This document shows positions 8,325 to 17,275 of a DNA stretch of 64,000 nt, piece after piece (position 1 is the first letter of the stretch; each line of letters starts with the position of its first letter). A program made the position numbers and the translations under genes. The notes beneath the pieces were generated by a model. It was not told where the DNA came from. It saw only the letters and a program-made list of their open reading frames with translations, and did not search any database. The DNA is taken from positions 62,001-126,000 of the forward strand of contig NZ_RCOG02000004.1 in NCBI RefSeq assembly GCF_009663685.2. Reading direction: 5' to 3'. This DNA comes from Cupriavidus sp. U2. Lineage in GTDB: Bacteria; Pseudomonadota; Gammaproteobacteria; Burkholderiales; Burkholderiaceae.

Positions 8325-8843
8325 ATGAGCGACCAGCAACAAGCCACCCAGCAGGACGACCAGCCCTTCTTCAACATCCAGCGCGTGTACCTGAAGGACA
8401 TGTCGCTCGAGCAGCCGAACTCGCCGGCCATCTTCCTCGAATCGGAAGCCCCGTCGGTGGAAGTGCAGGTCAACGTCGGCGCGGCTCAGCTGCAGGAAGG
8501 CATTTTCGAAGTGGTGGTGACGGGCACCGTGACGACCAAGGTGCAGGACAAGGTGGCATTCCTGGTGGAAGCCCATCAGGCCGGCATCTTCGATATCCGC
8601 AACGTGCCGGCCGAGCAGCTGGACCCGCTGCTGGGCATCGCCTGCCCGACCATCCTGTACCCGTACCTGCGCGGCAACATCGCCGACGTGATCACGCGTG
8701 CCGGTTTCCAGGCCATCCACCTGTCGGAAATCAACTTCCAGGCGCTGTACGAGCAACGCCTGCAGGCTGCCATGGAAGAGGCACAAGCCCAGGGCGGCAA
8801 CTCGGGCATCGTGCTGCCGGACGGCAGCCAGGCTCGCCACTGA
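8325..8843 (+). CDS. secB: Protein-export chaperone SecB
   Basis: SecB is a tetrameric cytoplasmic chaperone that keeps preproteins unfolded and hands them to SecA. The 172-residue protein is typical: [17 protein letters not shown] near the N-terminus, and the conserved [22 protein letters not shown] split core around residues 105-126. The start ATG 8325 gives the usual acidic, Gln-rich N-terminus. A strong terminator follows. grxC-secB-gpsA order is the same in enterobacteria. Confidence 0.96.
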   Translation: MSDQQQATQQDDQPFFNIQRVYLKDMSLEQPNSPAIFLESEAPSVEVQVNVGAAQLQEGIFEVVVTGTVTTKVQDKVAFLVEAHQAGIFDIRNVPAEQLDPLLGIACPTILYPYLRGNIADVITRAGFQAIHLSEINFQALYEQRLQAAMEEAQAQGGNSGIVLPDGSQARH

Positions 8844-8869
8844 TCCGCGCCACGGCCGGATTAGACGAA

Positions 8870-8891
8870 AAACGGGGCTTCGGCCCCGTTT
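8870..8891 (+). terminator. Intrinsic terminator after secB
   Basis: AAACGGGGC (8870-8878) and GCCCCGTTT (8883-8891) form a 9-bp stem around a TTCG tetraloop, 26 bases after the secB stop. Confidence 0.8.
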
Positions 8892-8974
8892 GCGCTTTCT
8901 GATGGCCCACGGTCCCGTGACATCCATACTGTCTGCATGACCGCGCATCCGTGCGGCCCGATCCTCGATCTGCC

Positions 8975-10000
8975 ATGAAACTGACCATCCTGGGCGCCGG
9001 AGCATGGGGCACCGCTCTGGCCAGCCACGCTGCCGCCGATACCCGCCACGACGTGGTGCTCTGGGGGCGCGATGCGGACCAGCTGGCCGACATCACCGCC
9101 ACAGGTACCAACGCGACCTACCTGTCCGGCGTGACGCTGTCACCCCGGCTGGCCTGCGAAGCCGATTTCGACCGCGCCGTCGACCATGCGCTGGCCGACG
9201 CACAGGGCCTGCTGGTGGTGGCCACGCCGGTATCGGGCCTGCGCGAGATGACGCGCCGGCTGGCGGCGCGCCGCCGCGGGCCGCTGGCCATGCTGTGGCT
9301 GTGCAAGGGCTTCGAGGCCGATACCCACGCGCTGCCACACCAGATGGTGCGCGAGGAACTCGACGCGCTGGGCGTGGCGCCCGGCGAGATCGAATACGGC
9401 GTGCTGACCGGGCCGAGCTTTGCCAGGGAGGTGGCGCAGGGATTGCCGTGCGCGCTGACCGTGGCGGGCTCGACGCACGCGCTGGCGGATCGGGCCCAGG
9501 CGGCGTTCCACCATCACGCGATGCGCATCTATGGCAGCGACGACCTGATCGGCGTCGAGGTCGGCGGTGCGGTCAAGAACGTGCTGGCCATCGCCACGGG
9601 CGCCAGCGACGGGCTGGGACTGGGCCTCAATGCGCGCGCGGCGCTGGTGACGCGGGGCCTGGCTGAAATGACGCGCCTGGGCCTGGCGCTCGGCGGCCGC
9701 ATGGAGACCTTCATGGGTCTGGCGGGCATGGGCGACCTGATCCTGACCGCCACGGGCGACCTGTCGCGCAACCGCAAGGTGGGCCAGCAACTGGCCAGCG
9801 GCAAGACGCTCGAACAGATCCTGCATGACCTGGGCCACGTGGCCGAAGGCGTGCGCTGCGCGCGGGCGGTGGCCGAACTGGCCGCGCGCAAGGGCGTGGA
9901 GATGCCGATCACGCGGGCGGTGTGCGCGGTGCTGTTCGACGGCTTGCCGGCGGCCGATGCCGTCGACCGCTTGTTGCAGCGCGACGCCCGGGACGAGTAA
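8975..10000 (+). CDS. gpsA: NAD(P)-dependent glycerol-3-phosphate dehydrogenase
   Basis: GpsA reduces dihydroxyacetone phosphate to sn-glycerol-3-phosphate for phospholipid synthesis. The 341-residue protein has the N-terminal dinucleotide fold ([12 protein letters not shown]), the substrate loop [11 protein letters not shown], and the catalytic lysine in [14 protein letters not shown]. The C-terminal domain has GMGDLILT and [13 protein letters not shown] 8975 is preferred over an earlier start because [12 protein letters not shown] is the conserved N-terminus. A nested palindromic element follows the stop. Confidence 0.95.
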   Translation: MKLTILGAGAWGTALASHAAADTRHDVVLWGRDADQLADITATGTNATYLSGVTLSPRLACEADFDRAVDHALADAQGLLVVATPVSGLREMTRRLAARRRGPLAMLWLCKGFEADTHALPHQMVREELDALGVAPGEIEYGVLTGPSFAREVAQGLPCALTVAGSTHALADRAQAAFHHHAMRIYGSDDLIGVEVGGAVKNVLAIATGASDGLGLGLNARAALVTRGLAEMTRLGLALGGRMETFMGLAGMGDLILTATGDLSRNRKVGQQLASGKTLEQILHDLGHVAEGVRCARAVAELAARKGVEMPITRAVCAVLFDGLPAADAVDRLLQRDARDE

Positions 10001-10022
10001 CGCATCGGGTGATGGAACGGCC

Positions 10023-10141
10023 GGCCCTCTCCCCCGCCCCTCTCCCGCGCGCGGGAGAGGGGAGCACACAGGACGCATAGCAAAGGCTGCCGGTTGGCTC
10101 CCCTCTCCCGCCTGGCGGGAGAGGGGCCGGGGGAGAGGGCC
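10023..10141. repeat. Nested palindromic (REP-like) element after gpsA
   Basis: An outer 14-bp inverted repeat (10023-10036 with 10128-10141, arm GGCCCTCTCCCCCG) encloses two further hairpins built from the same sequence: CCCCTCTCCCGC with GCGGGAGAGGGG (10037-10062), and CCCCTCTCCCGCC with GGCGGGAGAGGGG (10100-10126). The whole would fold as a three-way junction. A related single hairpin lies at 19314-19338. CTCTCCCGC/GCGGGAGAG elements are common dispersed intergenic repeats in proteobacteria. Confidence 0.75.
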
Positions 10142-10158
10142 AGCGCATCGAGAACCGC

Positions 10159-11148
10159 ATGGACATATTCACTCGCCGCCGGGCGCTTCAGGCCCTGACC
10201 ACCTGCGCCGCCGCGCTCGCGTGGCCCGCGCTGGCGCAGGCCGACACCTGGCCCGCCAAGCCGATCCGCATGATCGTGCCGTTTCCGGCCGGCTCGTCGC
10301 CGGATCTGATCGCCCGCATCGTCACCGAGAAACTGGCTGCCGTGCTCGGGCAGGCCGTGGTGGTCGAGAACCGGCCCGGCGCGGGCGGCAATATCGGCAC
10401 GGGGCTGGTGGCCAAGGCCGCGCCCGATGGCTACACGCTGCTGTTCACGATCAATGGCCCGCTGGTGACGGCGCCGTCGCTGTATCGCCATTTGAGCTAT
10501 GACCCGATGAAGCAGCTGGCCCCGGTGACGCTGGTGGCCACGTCGCCCAACGTGCTGGTCATCGATGCCCGGCTGCCCGTGCACAGCCTGCGCGAGTTCG
10601 TGGCGCTGGCGAAGTCGAAGCCGGGCGTGATGAACTATGGATCGGTCGGTAACGGCAGCGCGGCGCACCTGGCGATGGAGCAGCTCAAGGCGATGGCCGG
10701 CATCGACCTGCAGCACGTGCCCTATGCGGGATTTCCGCAGATCACGACGGCAATCGTCGGCGGCCAGGTGCAGGCGGGCTTCATGGTGCCGGCGATTGCC
10801 ATGCCGCTCGTGACGGCCGGCAAGCTGCGGCTGCTGGCGGTGACGTCGTCGGGGCGCACCGGCTTGCTGCCTTCGGTGCCGACGGTGGCGGAGTCGGGTT
10901 ATCCGGGCTTCGAGGCGATCTCGTGGCAGGCCATTCTTGCGCCGGCCGGGACGCCGGCGCCGATCGTGGACCGACTCTATCGCGAACTGGTCACGATCAT
11001 CGGCAGCGCCGACGTGCGCGACAAGATGCGCGCGCAGTATTTCGTGCCGGCCGGTACGGCGCCGGCATCGCTGCGGCAGACGATGGTCAGCGAGAAGGCA
11101 CGCTGGGACAAGGTGATCCGCGCGGCCAACGTGCAGCCGGAGGACTGA
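10159..11148 (+). CDS. Bug-family (TctC-like) periplasmic binding protein
   Basis: A 329-residue secreted solute-binding protein of the tripartite tricarboxylate receptor family, hugely expanded in Cupriavidus and Bordetella. The N-terminus carries a signal peptide with RRR and an ALA-QA cleavage region near residues 26-29. Family motifs WPAKPIRMIVPFPAGSSPD, VVENRPGAGGNIG and APDGYTLL are present. No TctA/TctB membrane partner lies nearby, so it is an orphan receptor. The ligand cannot be predicted. The ribosome site is weak; ATG 10159 is chosen because it supplies the signal peptide. Confidence 0.88.
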   Translation: MDIFTRRRALQALTTCAAALAWPALAQADTWPAKPIRMIVPFPAGSSPDLIARIVTEKLAAVLGQAVVVENRPGAGGNIGTGLVAKAAPDGYTLLFTINGPLVTAPSLYRHLSYDPMKQLAPVTLVATSPNVLVIDARLPVHSLREFVALAKSKPGVMNYGSVGNGSAAHLAMEQLKAMAGIDLQHVPYAGFPQITTAIVGGQVQAGFMVPAIAMPLVTAGKLRLLAVTSSGRTGLLPSVPTVAESGYPGFEAISWQAILAPAGTPAPIVDRLYRELVTIIGSADVRDKMRAQYFVPAGTAPASLRQTMVSEKARWDKVIRAANVQPED

Positions 11149-11175
11149 CGCCGGACGCGTCTGGCGTGGGCGCGC

Positions 11176-11646
11176 TCAGGCGCCGCCCGCGAAGCCGTTC
11201 TGGCGCCAGGCCTCGAACACGACCACGGCGACCGTGTTCGACAGGTTGAGGCTGCGGTTGTTGGGGCGCATCGGCAGGCGGATGCGCTGCGCGGCGGGAA
11301 ACCACTCGCGCCGCTGGGGCGCCAGGCCGCGCGTTTCCGATCCGAACACGAACCAGTCGCCCGGCTGGAAGCTGACCTGGCCGAACGGCGTGGACCCGTG
11401 CGTGGTCAGCGCGAACATGCGGGTGGGGTCGGGCTGTTCGGCCGCCATCAGCGCGTCCCAGCTTTCGTGCACGCGCATCGTCGCGTACTCGTGATAGTCC
11501 AGCCCCGCGCGCCGCATGCGCGCGTCTTCCAGCGGAAATCCCAGCGGTTTGACCAGATGCAGCTGTGCGCCCGTATTGGCGCACAGGCGGATCACATTGC
11601 CGGTATTCGGCGGGATTTCGGGTTCGACAAGGACGACGTTGAACAT
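11176..11646 (-). CDS. trmL: tRNA (cytidine/uridine-34-2'-O)-methyltransferase TrmL
   Basis: TrmL is a SPOUT methyltransferase that 2'-O-methylates the wobble base of tRNA-Leu. The 156-residue protein is family length and has the SPOUT knot motifs EPEIPPNTGNVIRLCAN (motif 1), GSETRGL (motif 2) and LPMRPNNRSLNLSNTVAV (motif 3). It ends convergently with the Bug gene and lies downstream of comF on the same strand (52-base gap). Confidence 0.94.
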   Translation of the reverse strand: MFNVVLVEPEIPPNTGNVIRLCANTGAQLHLVKPLGFPLEDARMRRAGLDYHEYATMRVHESWDALMAAEQPDPTRMFALTTHGSTPFGQVSFQPGDWFVFGSETRGLAPQRREWFPAAQRIRLPMRPNNRSLNLSNTVAVVVFEAWRQNGFAGGA

Positions 11647-11697
11647 GGGATGGCAGCAGAAAACCGGAGCGCAGCTTACCGCGTGCGCCCCGTCGTG

Positions 11698-12405
11698 TCA
11701 CGGCGTGCGCAAGGCCACCAGCGCGGTGACGCGGGCCGCGCCGTGCGCTTTCAGCACCCGCGCGGCTTCGCGCAACGTGGCGCCGGTGGTCATCACATCG
11801 TCGATCAGGCCGACATGCAGCCCGTGCGGTGACGTGTTGTGGCTGACGACAAACGCCTGTCGCAAATTGGCCTGGCGCGCGGCCAGGTCCAGCGTGCGCT
11901 GGCTGATTGTGTCGCGACGACGCGACAGCAGCGTGGCCGATGCGCGGACGCCCAGGTGACGCGCCAGCGGGCGGGCGATTTCCCAGGCCTGGTTGAAGCC
12001 GCGTTCTGCCAGGCGGGCCGGTGACAGCGGGATCGGCACCAGCAGGTTGGGAAGGTCGGTGGCGTGGCCGGTGCGGGCCACCGTGGCCAGGCGGTCCGCG
12101 ATCCATCCCGCAGCGGGCAGCCGGCCGCCGAATTTAAGCTGGAGGATCAATTGGTCGAACGGTGCGGCGTAGTCGCCAAGCGTCAGCGTGGCATCGAGCG
12201 GATCGTCGTCCGCGCACAGCCCGCAAGCCCCGTGGCTGCCCGGCGTGGCACACCGGGGGCAGCGCGATACGGGCCGCGTCAACCCATCGGCGCATGCGGC
12301 GCACACCACGTCGCGCTGCACGGCCGCGCAGACCAGGCAGGCCGATGGCAACAGCGCGCGCCACAACCGCGCGGCCGGTCCGGCAAAGACCCTTCGGGCA
12401 CGCAT
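11698..12405 (-). CDS. comF: ComF family phosphoribosyltransferase-like protein
   Basis: ComF proteins are linked to DNA uptake and later steps of natural transformation. The 235-residue product has an N-terminal double zinc finger (CLVCAAVQRDVVCAAC and CPRCATPGSHGACGLC), then a type I PRTase domain with VPIPLSPARLAERGFNQA and the PRPP loop LIDDVMTTGATL. ATG 12405 is the first start that yields only the zinc-finger protein; the open frame continues far upstream but becomes non-coding. It is divergent from the methyltransferase gene. Confidence 0.9.
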   Translation of the reverse strand: MRARRVFAGPAARLWRALLPSACLVCAAVQRDVVCAACADGLTRPVSRCPRCATPGSHGACGLCADDDPLDATLTLGDYAAPFDQLILQLKFGGRLPAAGWIADRLATVARTGHATDLPNLLVPIPLSPARLAERGFNQAWEIARPLARHLGVRASATLLSRRRDTISQRTLDLAARQANLRQAFVVSHNTSPHGLHVGLIDDVMTTGATLREAARVLKAHGAARVTALVALRTP

Positions 12406-12507
12406 GGGTCCCGGCGCGTATACTTCCGCCGGCCCGCCCCGTGCGGTCTCCGAGGGTGCGACACTTTGCCGCACCTGCTGATTCGACCCTTGCTGCCTCG
12501 CCTGTCC

Positions 12508-13446
12508 GTGTCCCTGCATGCCTCCGACTCCCCAGATGCCTGGTTGCCGCCCGCGCGGCTGACCCGGCTTGCCTTCGATCGCCGTAGCCCGCGCTTCGGC
12601 CAGCTCGATTTCCTGCTTGGCGAGATAGGCCAGCGCATGCAGGAGCGGATGGAAGTGGTCAAGCTGTCGCCGGGCCGCGCGCTCGATATCGGCTGCGGCC
12701 ATGGCCAGGGTCTGGCGGGTTTGCGCGCGCGGTTTCCCGATGCGCAGATTGCCGGGATCGATATCTCCGGCGCGATGCTGCAGCAGGCCGCCGGGCGAGA
12801 CCCACAGCGCCGGCCCGGCTGGGTGGGGCGGCTGCTGGGCAAGCGCCCGATGTTCGACCTGGTGCAGGGCGATCTTGCCACACTGCCCTTTGGCGCGGCC
12901 AGCTTCGACCTGCTGTGGTCGAATCTGGCGCTGCACTGGCATCCCGAGCCGCACCGCGTGTTCCCGGAATGGCATCGGGTCACCGCCGACGACGGGCTCG
13001 TCATGTTCTCGTTGTTTGGCCCCGACACCTTGAAGGAACTGCGTGCCGCATTCGCCGACGTGGACCTCGACGCGCACACACTGCGCTTCGTCGACATGCA
13101 CGACATCGGCGACATGCTCGTGCACAGCGGCTGGTCCACGCCCGTGATGGACATGGAGACGCTGACCGTCACCTACGAATCGCCCGAAAAGCTGCTGGAC
13201 GAAGTGCGCGCCTTCGGCGGCATGCGCCGGCCGGGCCCGGTCGGGCTGCGCGGGCGCAAGTGGCACCGCGCCGTGATTGCTGCCCTGCATCGCATGCGCA
13301 ACGAGGATGGCGTGATCCCGCTGACGTTCGAGATTGTCTACGGCCATGCATGGAAAATCCCGGCCCGCGGCAAACAGGCCACCGACGATCAGGGCCGCGC
13401 GATCATCCCCGTCGACAAGATCGGCCGCGCCCAGGCGCGCCGCTGA
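12508..13446 (+). CDS. BioC-like SAM-dependent methyltransferase
   Basis: A class I methyltransferase of about 312 residues. Motif I is LDIGCGHGQGLAGL, followed by IDISGAML and LPFGAASFDLLWSNLALHWH, the typical BioC-type layout. BioC methylates malonyl-ACP at the start of biotin synthesis, but no bio genes are nearby, so the role is an inference from similarity. The start is uncertain: GTG 12508 gives MSLHASDSPDAWLPP; no strong ribosome site is visible, and the open frame runs further upstream antisense to comF. Confidence 0.72.
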   Translation: MSLHASDSPDAWLPPARLTRLAFDRRSPRFGQLDFLLGEIGQRMQERMEVVKLSPGRALDIGCGHGQGLAGLRARFPDAQIAGIDISGAMLQQAAGRDPQRRPGWVGRLLGKRPMFDLVQGDLATLPFGAASFDLLWSNLALHWHPEPHRVFPEWHRVTADDGLVMFSLFGPDTLKELRAAFADVDLDAHTLRFVDMHDIGDMLVHSGWSTPVMDMETLTVTYESPEKLLDEVRAFGGMRRPGPVGLRGRKWHRAVIAALHRMRNEDGVIPLTFEIVYGHAWKIPARGKQATDDQGRAIIPVDKIGRAQARR

Positions 13447-13520
13447 GGCGCGCCAGCAGGACGGTTGCCCGACAATCGGGGCTTGCCGTTTGTGTTGCCT
13501 ATCGGGGCTAAAAAGCTCAT

Positions 13521-13534
13521 GCACAAATTTGTGC
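13521..13534. promoter_or_regulatory. Perfect 14-bp palindrome upstream of the cox promoter
   Basis: GCACAAATTTGTGC is an exact palindrome located 30 bases upstream of the -35 of the cox operon promoter. Position and symmetry fit a dimeric activator or repressor site. It does not match the FNR, CRP or Fur consensus. Confidence 0.45.
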
Positions 13535-13564
13535 CGATGGCAAGCACTTCGGTCAAATCCTATG

Positions 13565-13593
13565 TTGTTCGAGTATGCGAAGCGCCATATAAT
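13565..13593 (+). promoter_or_regulatory. Sigma-70-type promoter of the cytochrome oxidase operon
   Basis: TTGTTC (13565-13570), a 17-base spacer and a perfect TATAAT (13588-13593) lie about 115 bases ahead of the DUF2244 gene that opens the operon. This is the best promoter-like sequence in the 263-base gap. Confidence 0.6.
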
Positions 13594-13709
13594 GGGCCGG
13601 TTTGTCGCAGTGGTCCCCTGGCACAAGAACGTTCCTGGAAGGCACTCCGCACGTGCGCTCCTGGGGCGGATTTCGTCCCGGGCGTGCATCCGATGCAGAG
13701 TGGTTGGCG

Positions 13710-14291
13710 ATGCAAGACTTGGGTATCGCATTCCAGACGGCAGTAGGTGACTCCGGCGGAAATCCCGGCGGACGTACCCCCTTGCCGGCCAACGACTGGC
13801 TGATGAAGCGGAATTGTTCGCTCTCTCCGCGCCAGGTCGGCTGGTTCTACTTCTCCATCGCATGTTTTTCCATTGCCATCGCGGCGTTTCTGACCGTGTG
13901 GCATGGGGCCTGGCTCGTGCTGCCGTTTGCTGGCCTGGAACTGACCGGGCTGGGGATTGCCCTGCTGGCGTATGCGCGCCATGCGACGGATCATGAACGC
14001 GTGAGTGTGACCGACGGCATGCTGGTCGTGGAGACAGCCAGCGCCAGTCGGGTCACGCGGGAAGTCTTCAATCCACAGTGGGTGCGGATTGAACTGGGTG
14101 AATCGTTCCGGGCGCTCGTGGTTCTGCGGTCGGGCAAGCGCACCGTGCGGGTGGGGTCGTATCTGGACCCGCACCGGCGGCGCAAGTTCGCGCAGGAACT
14201 CGCAGCGGCCCTGCATGACGTCCGGACCGGACGGGGTGCGGCGCAGGGCGGGGACAGATTTGAATCTGTAAATTGGGTAGATAAACAATGA
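13710..14291 (+). CDS. DUF2244 integral membrane protein
   Basis: A 193-residue protein with two adjacent membrane segments (about residues 45-64 and 67-88) and a soluble C-terminal domain, the pattern of DUF2244. The function is unknown, but the gene regularly precedes coxB in alpha- and betaproteobacteria, which points to an oxidase-related role. Its stop overlaps the coxB start as ATGA (14288-14291), so the two are translationally coupled. ATG 13710 is preferred; the open frame extends upstream to a TTG at 13602 close to the promoter, so the N-terminus is not certain. Confidence 0.75.
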   Translation: MQDLGIAFQTAVGDSGGNPGGRTPLPANDWLMKRNCSLSPRQVGWFYFSIACFSIAIAAFLTVWHGAWLVLPFAGLELTGLGIALLAYARHATDHERVSVTDGMLVVETASASRVTREVFNPQWVRIELGESFRALVVLRSGKRTVRVGSYLDPHRRRKFAQELAAALHDVRTGRGAAQGGDRFESVNWVDKQ

Positions 14292-15553
14292 AAATGTGGA
14301 AGAAGGCATCCGCAGCATGTCTTGCAGGCACGTCCCTGCTTGTCAGCCAGGCGGCCTCCGCGGTCAGTGACATGCCGGGTGGCCCAGCCGTCCGACAGCT
14401 GAACCTGGCCGAACCCGTTACAAAGATCGCCGAACAGATTCACTGGCTGAACTGGATGATGCTGATCATCTGCACGGTGATCTTCATCGCCGTGTTCGGC
14501 GTGATGTTCTATTCCATCTTCAAGCACCGCAAGAGCAAGGGCGCGAAGTCGGCCTCGTTCCACGAAAGCATCACCGTGGAAGTGGTCTGGACCATCGTGC
14601 CGTTCCTGATCGTGATCGCCATGGCGCTGCCGGCGACCAAGACCGTGGTGGCGATGAAGGACACCACGAACTCCGACATCACGATCAAGGCCACCGGCTA
14701 CCAGTGGAAATGGGGGTACGACTACCTCAAGGGCCAGGGCGAGGGCATCTCGTTCGTGTCCACGTTGACCACGCCGCGCGAGCAGATCAACAACCAGCAG
14801 GAAAAGTCGAACACCTACCTGATGGAGGTGGACAACGAGCTGGTGGTGCCGGTCAACAAGAAGATCCGCATCGTCACGACCGCCAATGACGTGATCCACG
14901 CCTGGATGATCCCGGCGTTCGGCGTCAAGCAGGATGCGATCCCTGGCTTCGTGCGCGACACGTGGTTCCGCGCCGAGAAGACCGGCGTCTACCGTGGCCA
15001 GTGCGCCGAGCTGTGCGGCAAGGAACACGCGTTCATGCCGATCGTGGTGCGCGTGGTGTCCGATGGCGAATACGCCAAGTGGGTCGACGACAAGAAGAAG
15101 CTGATGGCCGCGGCGGCCGACGATCCCAACAAGACCTGGACGCTCGACGAAATCAAGGTGCGCGGCGAGAAGGTCTACGCCGCGAACTGCGCGGTCTGCC
15201 ACCAGCCGACCGGCAAGGGCGCGGGCGCGTTCCCGGCGCTGGACGGCTCGAAGGTCGTCAACGGCCCGAAGGCCGGCCAGATGCACATCCTGCTGGAAGG
15301 CAAGGGCGGCATGCCGTCGTGGAAGCAGCTCTCGGATACCGAGCTGGCCGCGGTCATGACGTACACGCGTAACAGCTGGAGCAACAAGACCGGCGAAGTG
15401 ATCCAGCCGGCGGACTTCTCGCAAGCCCGCGCCGGCAAGTTCCCGGAAGGCGGCGGCGCACAGGCCGCAGCCGGCGACACGGCCCCGAGGAAGGCCGCCA
15501 CGCCGACCAACGACAAGCAGGCCAGCCTCGCGGGCAACCGCGTCGCAGGCTGA
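14288..15553 (+). CDS. coxB: Cytochrome c oxidase subunit II with fused cytochrome c domain
   Basis: Subunit II accepts electrons from cytochrome c through its CuA centre. The 421-residue protein has a signal peptide (cleavage after QAASA near 25), two membrane helices (about 55-78 and 98-118), and the CuA domain with HAWMIPAFGVKQ and CAELCGKEHAFM. A C-terminal cytochrome c domain follows, with the heme motif CAVCH and a downstream GGMPSW that likely supplies the methionine ligand. The tail is Ala/Pro-rich. Fusion of a c-type domain is typical of caa3-type oxidases and of Burkholderiales subunit II. It is coupled to DUF2244 and followed by coxA. Confidence 0.95.
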   Translation: MKMWKKASAACLAGTSLLVSQAASAVSDMPGGPAVRQLNLAEPVTKIAEQIHWLNWMMLIICTVIFIAVFGVMFYSIFKHRKSKGAKSASFHESITVEVVWTIVPFLIVIAMALPATKTVVAMKDTTNSDITIKATGYQWKWGYDYLKGQGEGISFVSTLTTPREQINNQQEKSNTYLMEVDNELVVPVNKKIRIVTTANDVIHAWMIPAFGVKQDAIPGFVRDTWFRAEKTGVYRGQCAELCGKEHAFMPIVVRVVSDGEYAKWVDDKKKLMAAAADDPNKTWTLDEIKVRGEKVYAANCAVCHQPTGKGAGAFPALDGSKVVNGPKAGQMHILLEGKGGMPSWKQLSDTELAAVMTYTRNSWSNKTGEVIQPADFSQARAGKFPEGGGAQAAAGDTAPRKAATPTNDKQASLAGNRVAG

Positions 15554-15595
15554 CCCGCGGCAGCCCCGCATTCAGGAATTGATGGAGTCATTGCG

Positions 15596-17227
15596 ATGAG
15601 TACCGCTACCCCGGAGACACTGGGCCATCCGCACGACCACGCGCACGATCACGACCATGGTCACGGCCATGACGATCACGCGCACGATCATCCGCATGGC
15701 TGGCGCCGCTGGCTGTTCGCGACCAACCACAAGGACATCGGCACGCTGTACCTGCTGTTCTCGTTCACGATGCTGCTGTCGGGCGGCGCGCTGGCACTGC
15801 TGATCCGCCTGGAGCTGTTCGAGCCGGGCCTGCAGTTCTTCCGCCCCGAACTGTTCAACCAGTTCACCACGATGCACGGCCTGATCATGGTGTTCGGCGC
15901 GATCATGCCGGCGTTCGTGGGCTTTGCTAACTGGATGATCCCGCTGCAGATCGGCGCCTCGGACATGGCGTTCGCGCGCATGAACAACTTCAGCTTCTGG
16001 CTGATGCCGCCGGCCGCGCTGCTGCTGGTGGGCTCTTTCTTCGCACCGGGCGGCGCCACCGCCGCCGGCTGGACGCTCTACGCGCCGCTGTCGGTGCAGA
16101 TGGGCCCGGGCATGGACATGGCCATCTTCGCCATGCACATCATGGGCGCGTCGTCGATCATGGGCTCGATCAACATCATCGTGACCATCCTCAACATGCG
16201 CGCCCCCGGCATGACGCTGATGAAGATGCCGATGTTCTGCTGGACGTGGCTGATCACCGCCTACCTGCTGATCGCCGTGATGCCGGTGCTGGCTGGCGCC
16301 ATCACGATGGTGCTGACAGACCGCCACTTCGGCACGAGCTTCTTCTCGGCCGCCGGCGGCGGTGACCCGGTGATGTACCAGCACATCTTCTGGTTCTTCG
16401 GGCACCCCGAGGTGTACATCATGATCCTGCCGGCGTTCGGCATCATCTCGCACGTGGTGCCGGCCTTCGCGCGCAAGCGCCTGTTCGGCTACAGCTCGAT
16501 GGTGTACGCCACGGCGTCGATCGCCATCCTGTCGTTCATCGTGTGGGCCCACCACATGTTCACCACGGGCATGCCGGTGACGGGCCAGCTGTTCTTCATG
16601 TATGCGACGATGCTGATCGCGGTGCCCACGGCCGTGAAGATCTTCAACTGGATTGCCACGATGTGGCGCGGCTCGATGACGTTCGAGACCCCGATGCTGT
16701 TCGCGATCGGCTTCATCTTCGTGTTCACGATCGGCGGCTTCACGGGCCTGATGCCGGCCGTGGCGCCGATCGACATCCAGCTGCAGGACACATACTTCAT
16801 CGTGGCGCACTTCCACTATGTGCTGGTGGCCGGCTCGCTGTTCGCGCTGTTCGCGGGCTTCTACTACTGGGGTCCGAAGTGGAGCGGGTTCATGTACGAC
16901 GAGATGCGCGGCAAGATCCATTTCTGGGGCTCGCTGATCTTCTTCAACGTGACCTTCTTCCCGATGCACTTCCTGGGCCTGGCCGGCATGCCGCGTCGCT
17001 ATGCCGACTACCCGACCCAGTTCACGGACTTCAACGCCGTGGCGTCGCTGGGTGCGCTGGGCTTCGGCCTGATGCAGGTGTACTTCTTCTTCGCCGTGGT
17101 GCTGCCATCGTACCGTGGCGGCCAGGCTGCCGGCGACAAGCCGTGGGATGGCGCCGAAGGCCTGGAGTGGACCGTGCCGTCGCCGGCCCCGTTCCACACC
17201 TTCGAAGAGCCGCCGGTGGTGAAGTAA
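15596..17227 (+). CDS. coxA: Cytochrome c oxidase subunit I with histidine-rich N-terminus
   Basis: Subunit I is the proton-pumping heme a/a3-CuB core. The 543-residue protein has twelve membrane helices and the canonical motifs FATNHKDIGTLY, TMHGLIMVFGAIMP (low-spin heme ligand), WFFGHPEVYIMILPAFG (CuB histidine and cross-linked tyrosine), HHMFTTGMP and VAHFHYVLV. Residues 11-34 contain 12 histidines alternating with Asp, Ala, Gly and Pro, an extension absent from model enzymes that may bind metal (inference). GGAG precedes ATG 15596. Confidence 0.97.
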   Translation: MSTATPETLGHPHDHAHDHDHGHGHDDHAHDHPHGWRRWLFATNHKDIGTLYLLFSFTMLLSGGALALLIRLELFEPGLQFFRPELFNQFTTMHGLIMVFGAIMPAFVGFANWMIPLQIGASDMAFARMNNFSFWLMPPAALLLVGSFFAPGGATAAGWTLYAPLSVQMGPGMDMAIFAMHIMGASSIMGSINIIVTILNMRAPGMTLMKMPMFCWTWLITAYLLIAVMPVLAGAITMVLTDRHFGTSFFSAAGGGDPVMYQHIFWFFGHPEVYIMILPAFGIISHVVPAFARKRLFGYSSMVYATASIAILSFIVWAHHMFTTGMPVTGQLFFMYATMLIAVPTAVKIFNWIATMWRGSMTFETPMLFAIGFIFVFTIGGFTGLMPAVAPIDIQLQDTYFIVAHFHYVLVAGSLFALFAGFYYWGPKWSGFMYDEMRGKIHFWGSLIFFNVTFFPMHFLGLAGMPRRYADYPTQFTDFNAVASLGALGFGLMQVYFFFAVVLPSYRGGQAAGDKPWDGAEGLEWTVPSPAPFHTFEEPPVVK

Positions 17228-17275
17228 GCGCAGGGACGTCGTAGTTTTACGAAATATTGCGAAGTAGCGCGAACC

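Noticed and set aside
12406-13863. Apparent long N-terminal extension of ComF
   Set aside because: It runs antisense through the methyltransferase gene; the zinc-finger start at 12405 gives a protein of normal length.
15572-17197. Long His/Arg-rich open frame opposite coxA
   Set aside because: It mirrors the coxA reading frame; the composition is an artefact of GC-rich third positions and the His codons come from the antisense strand.
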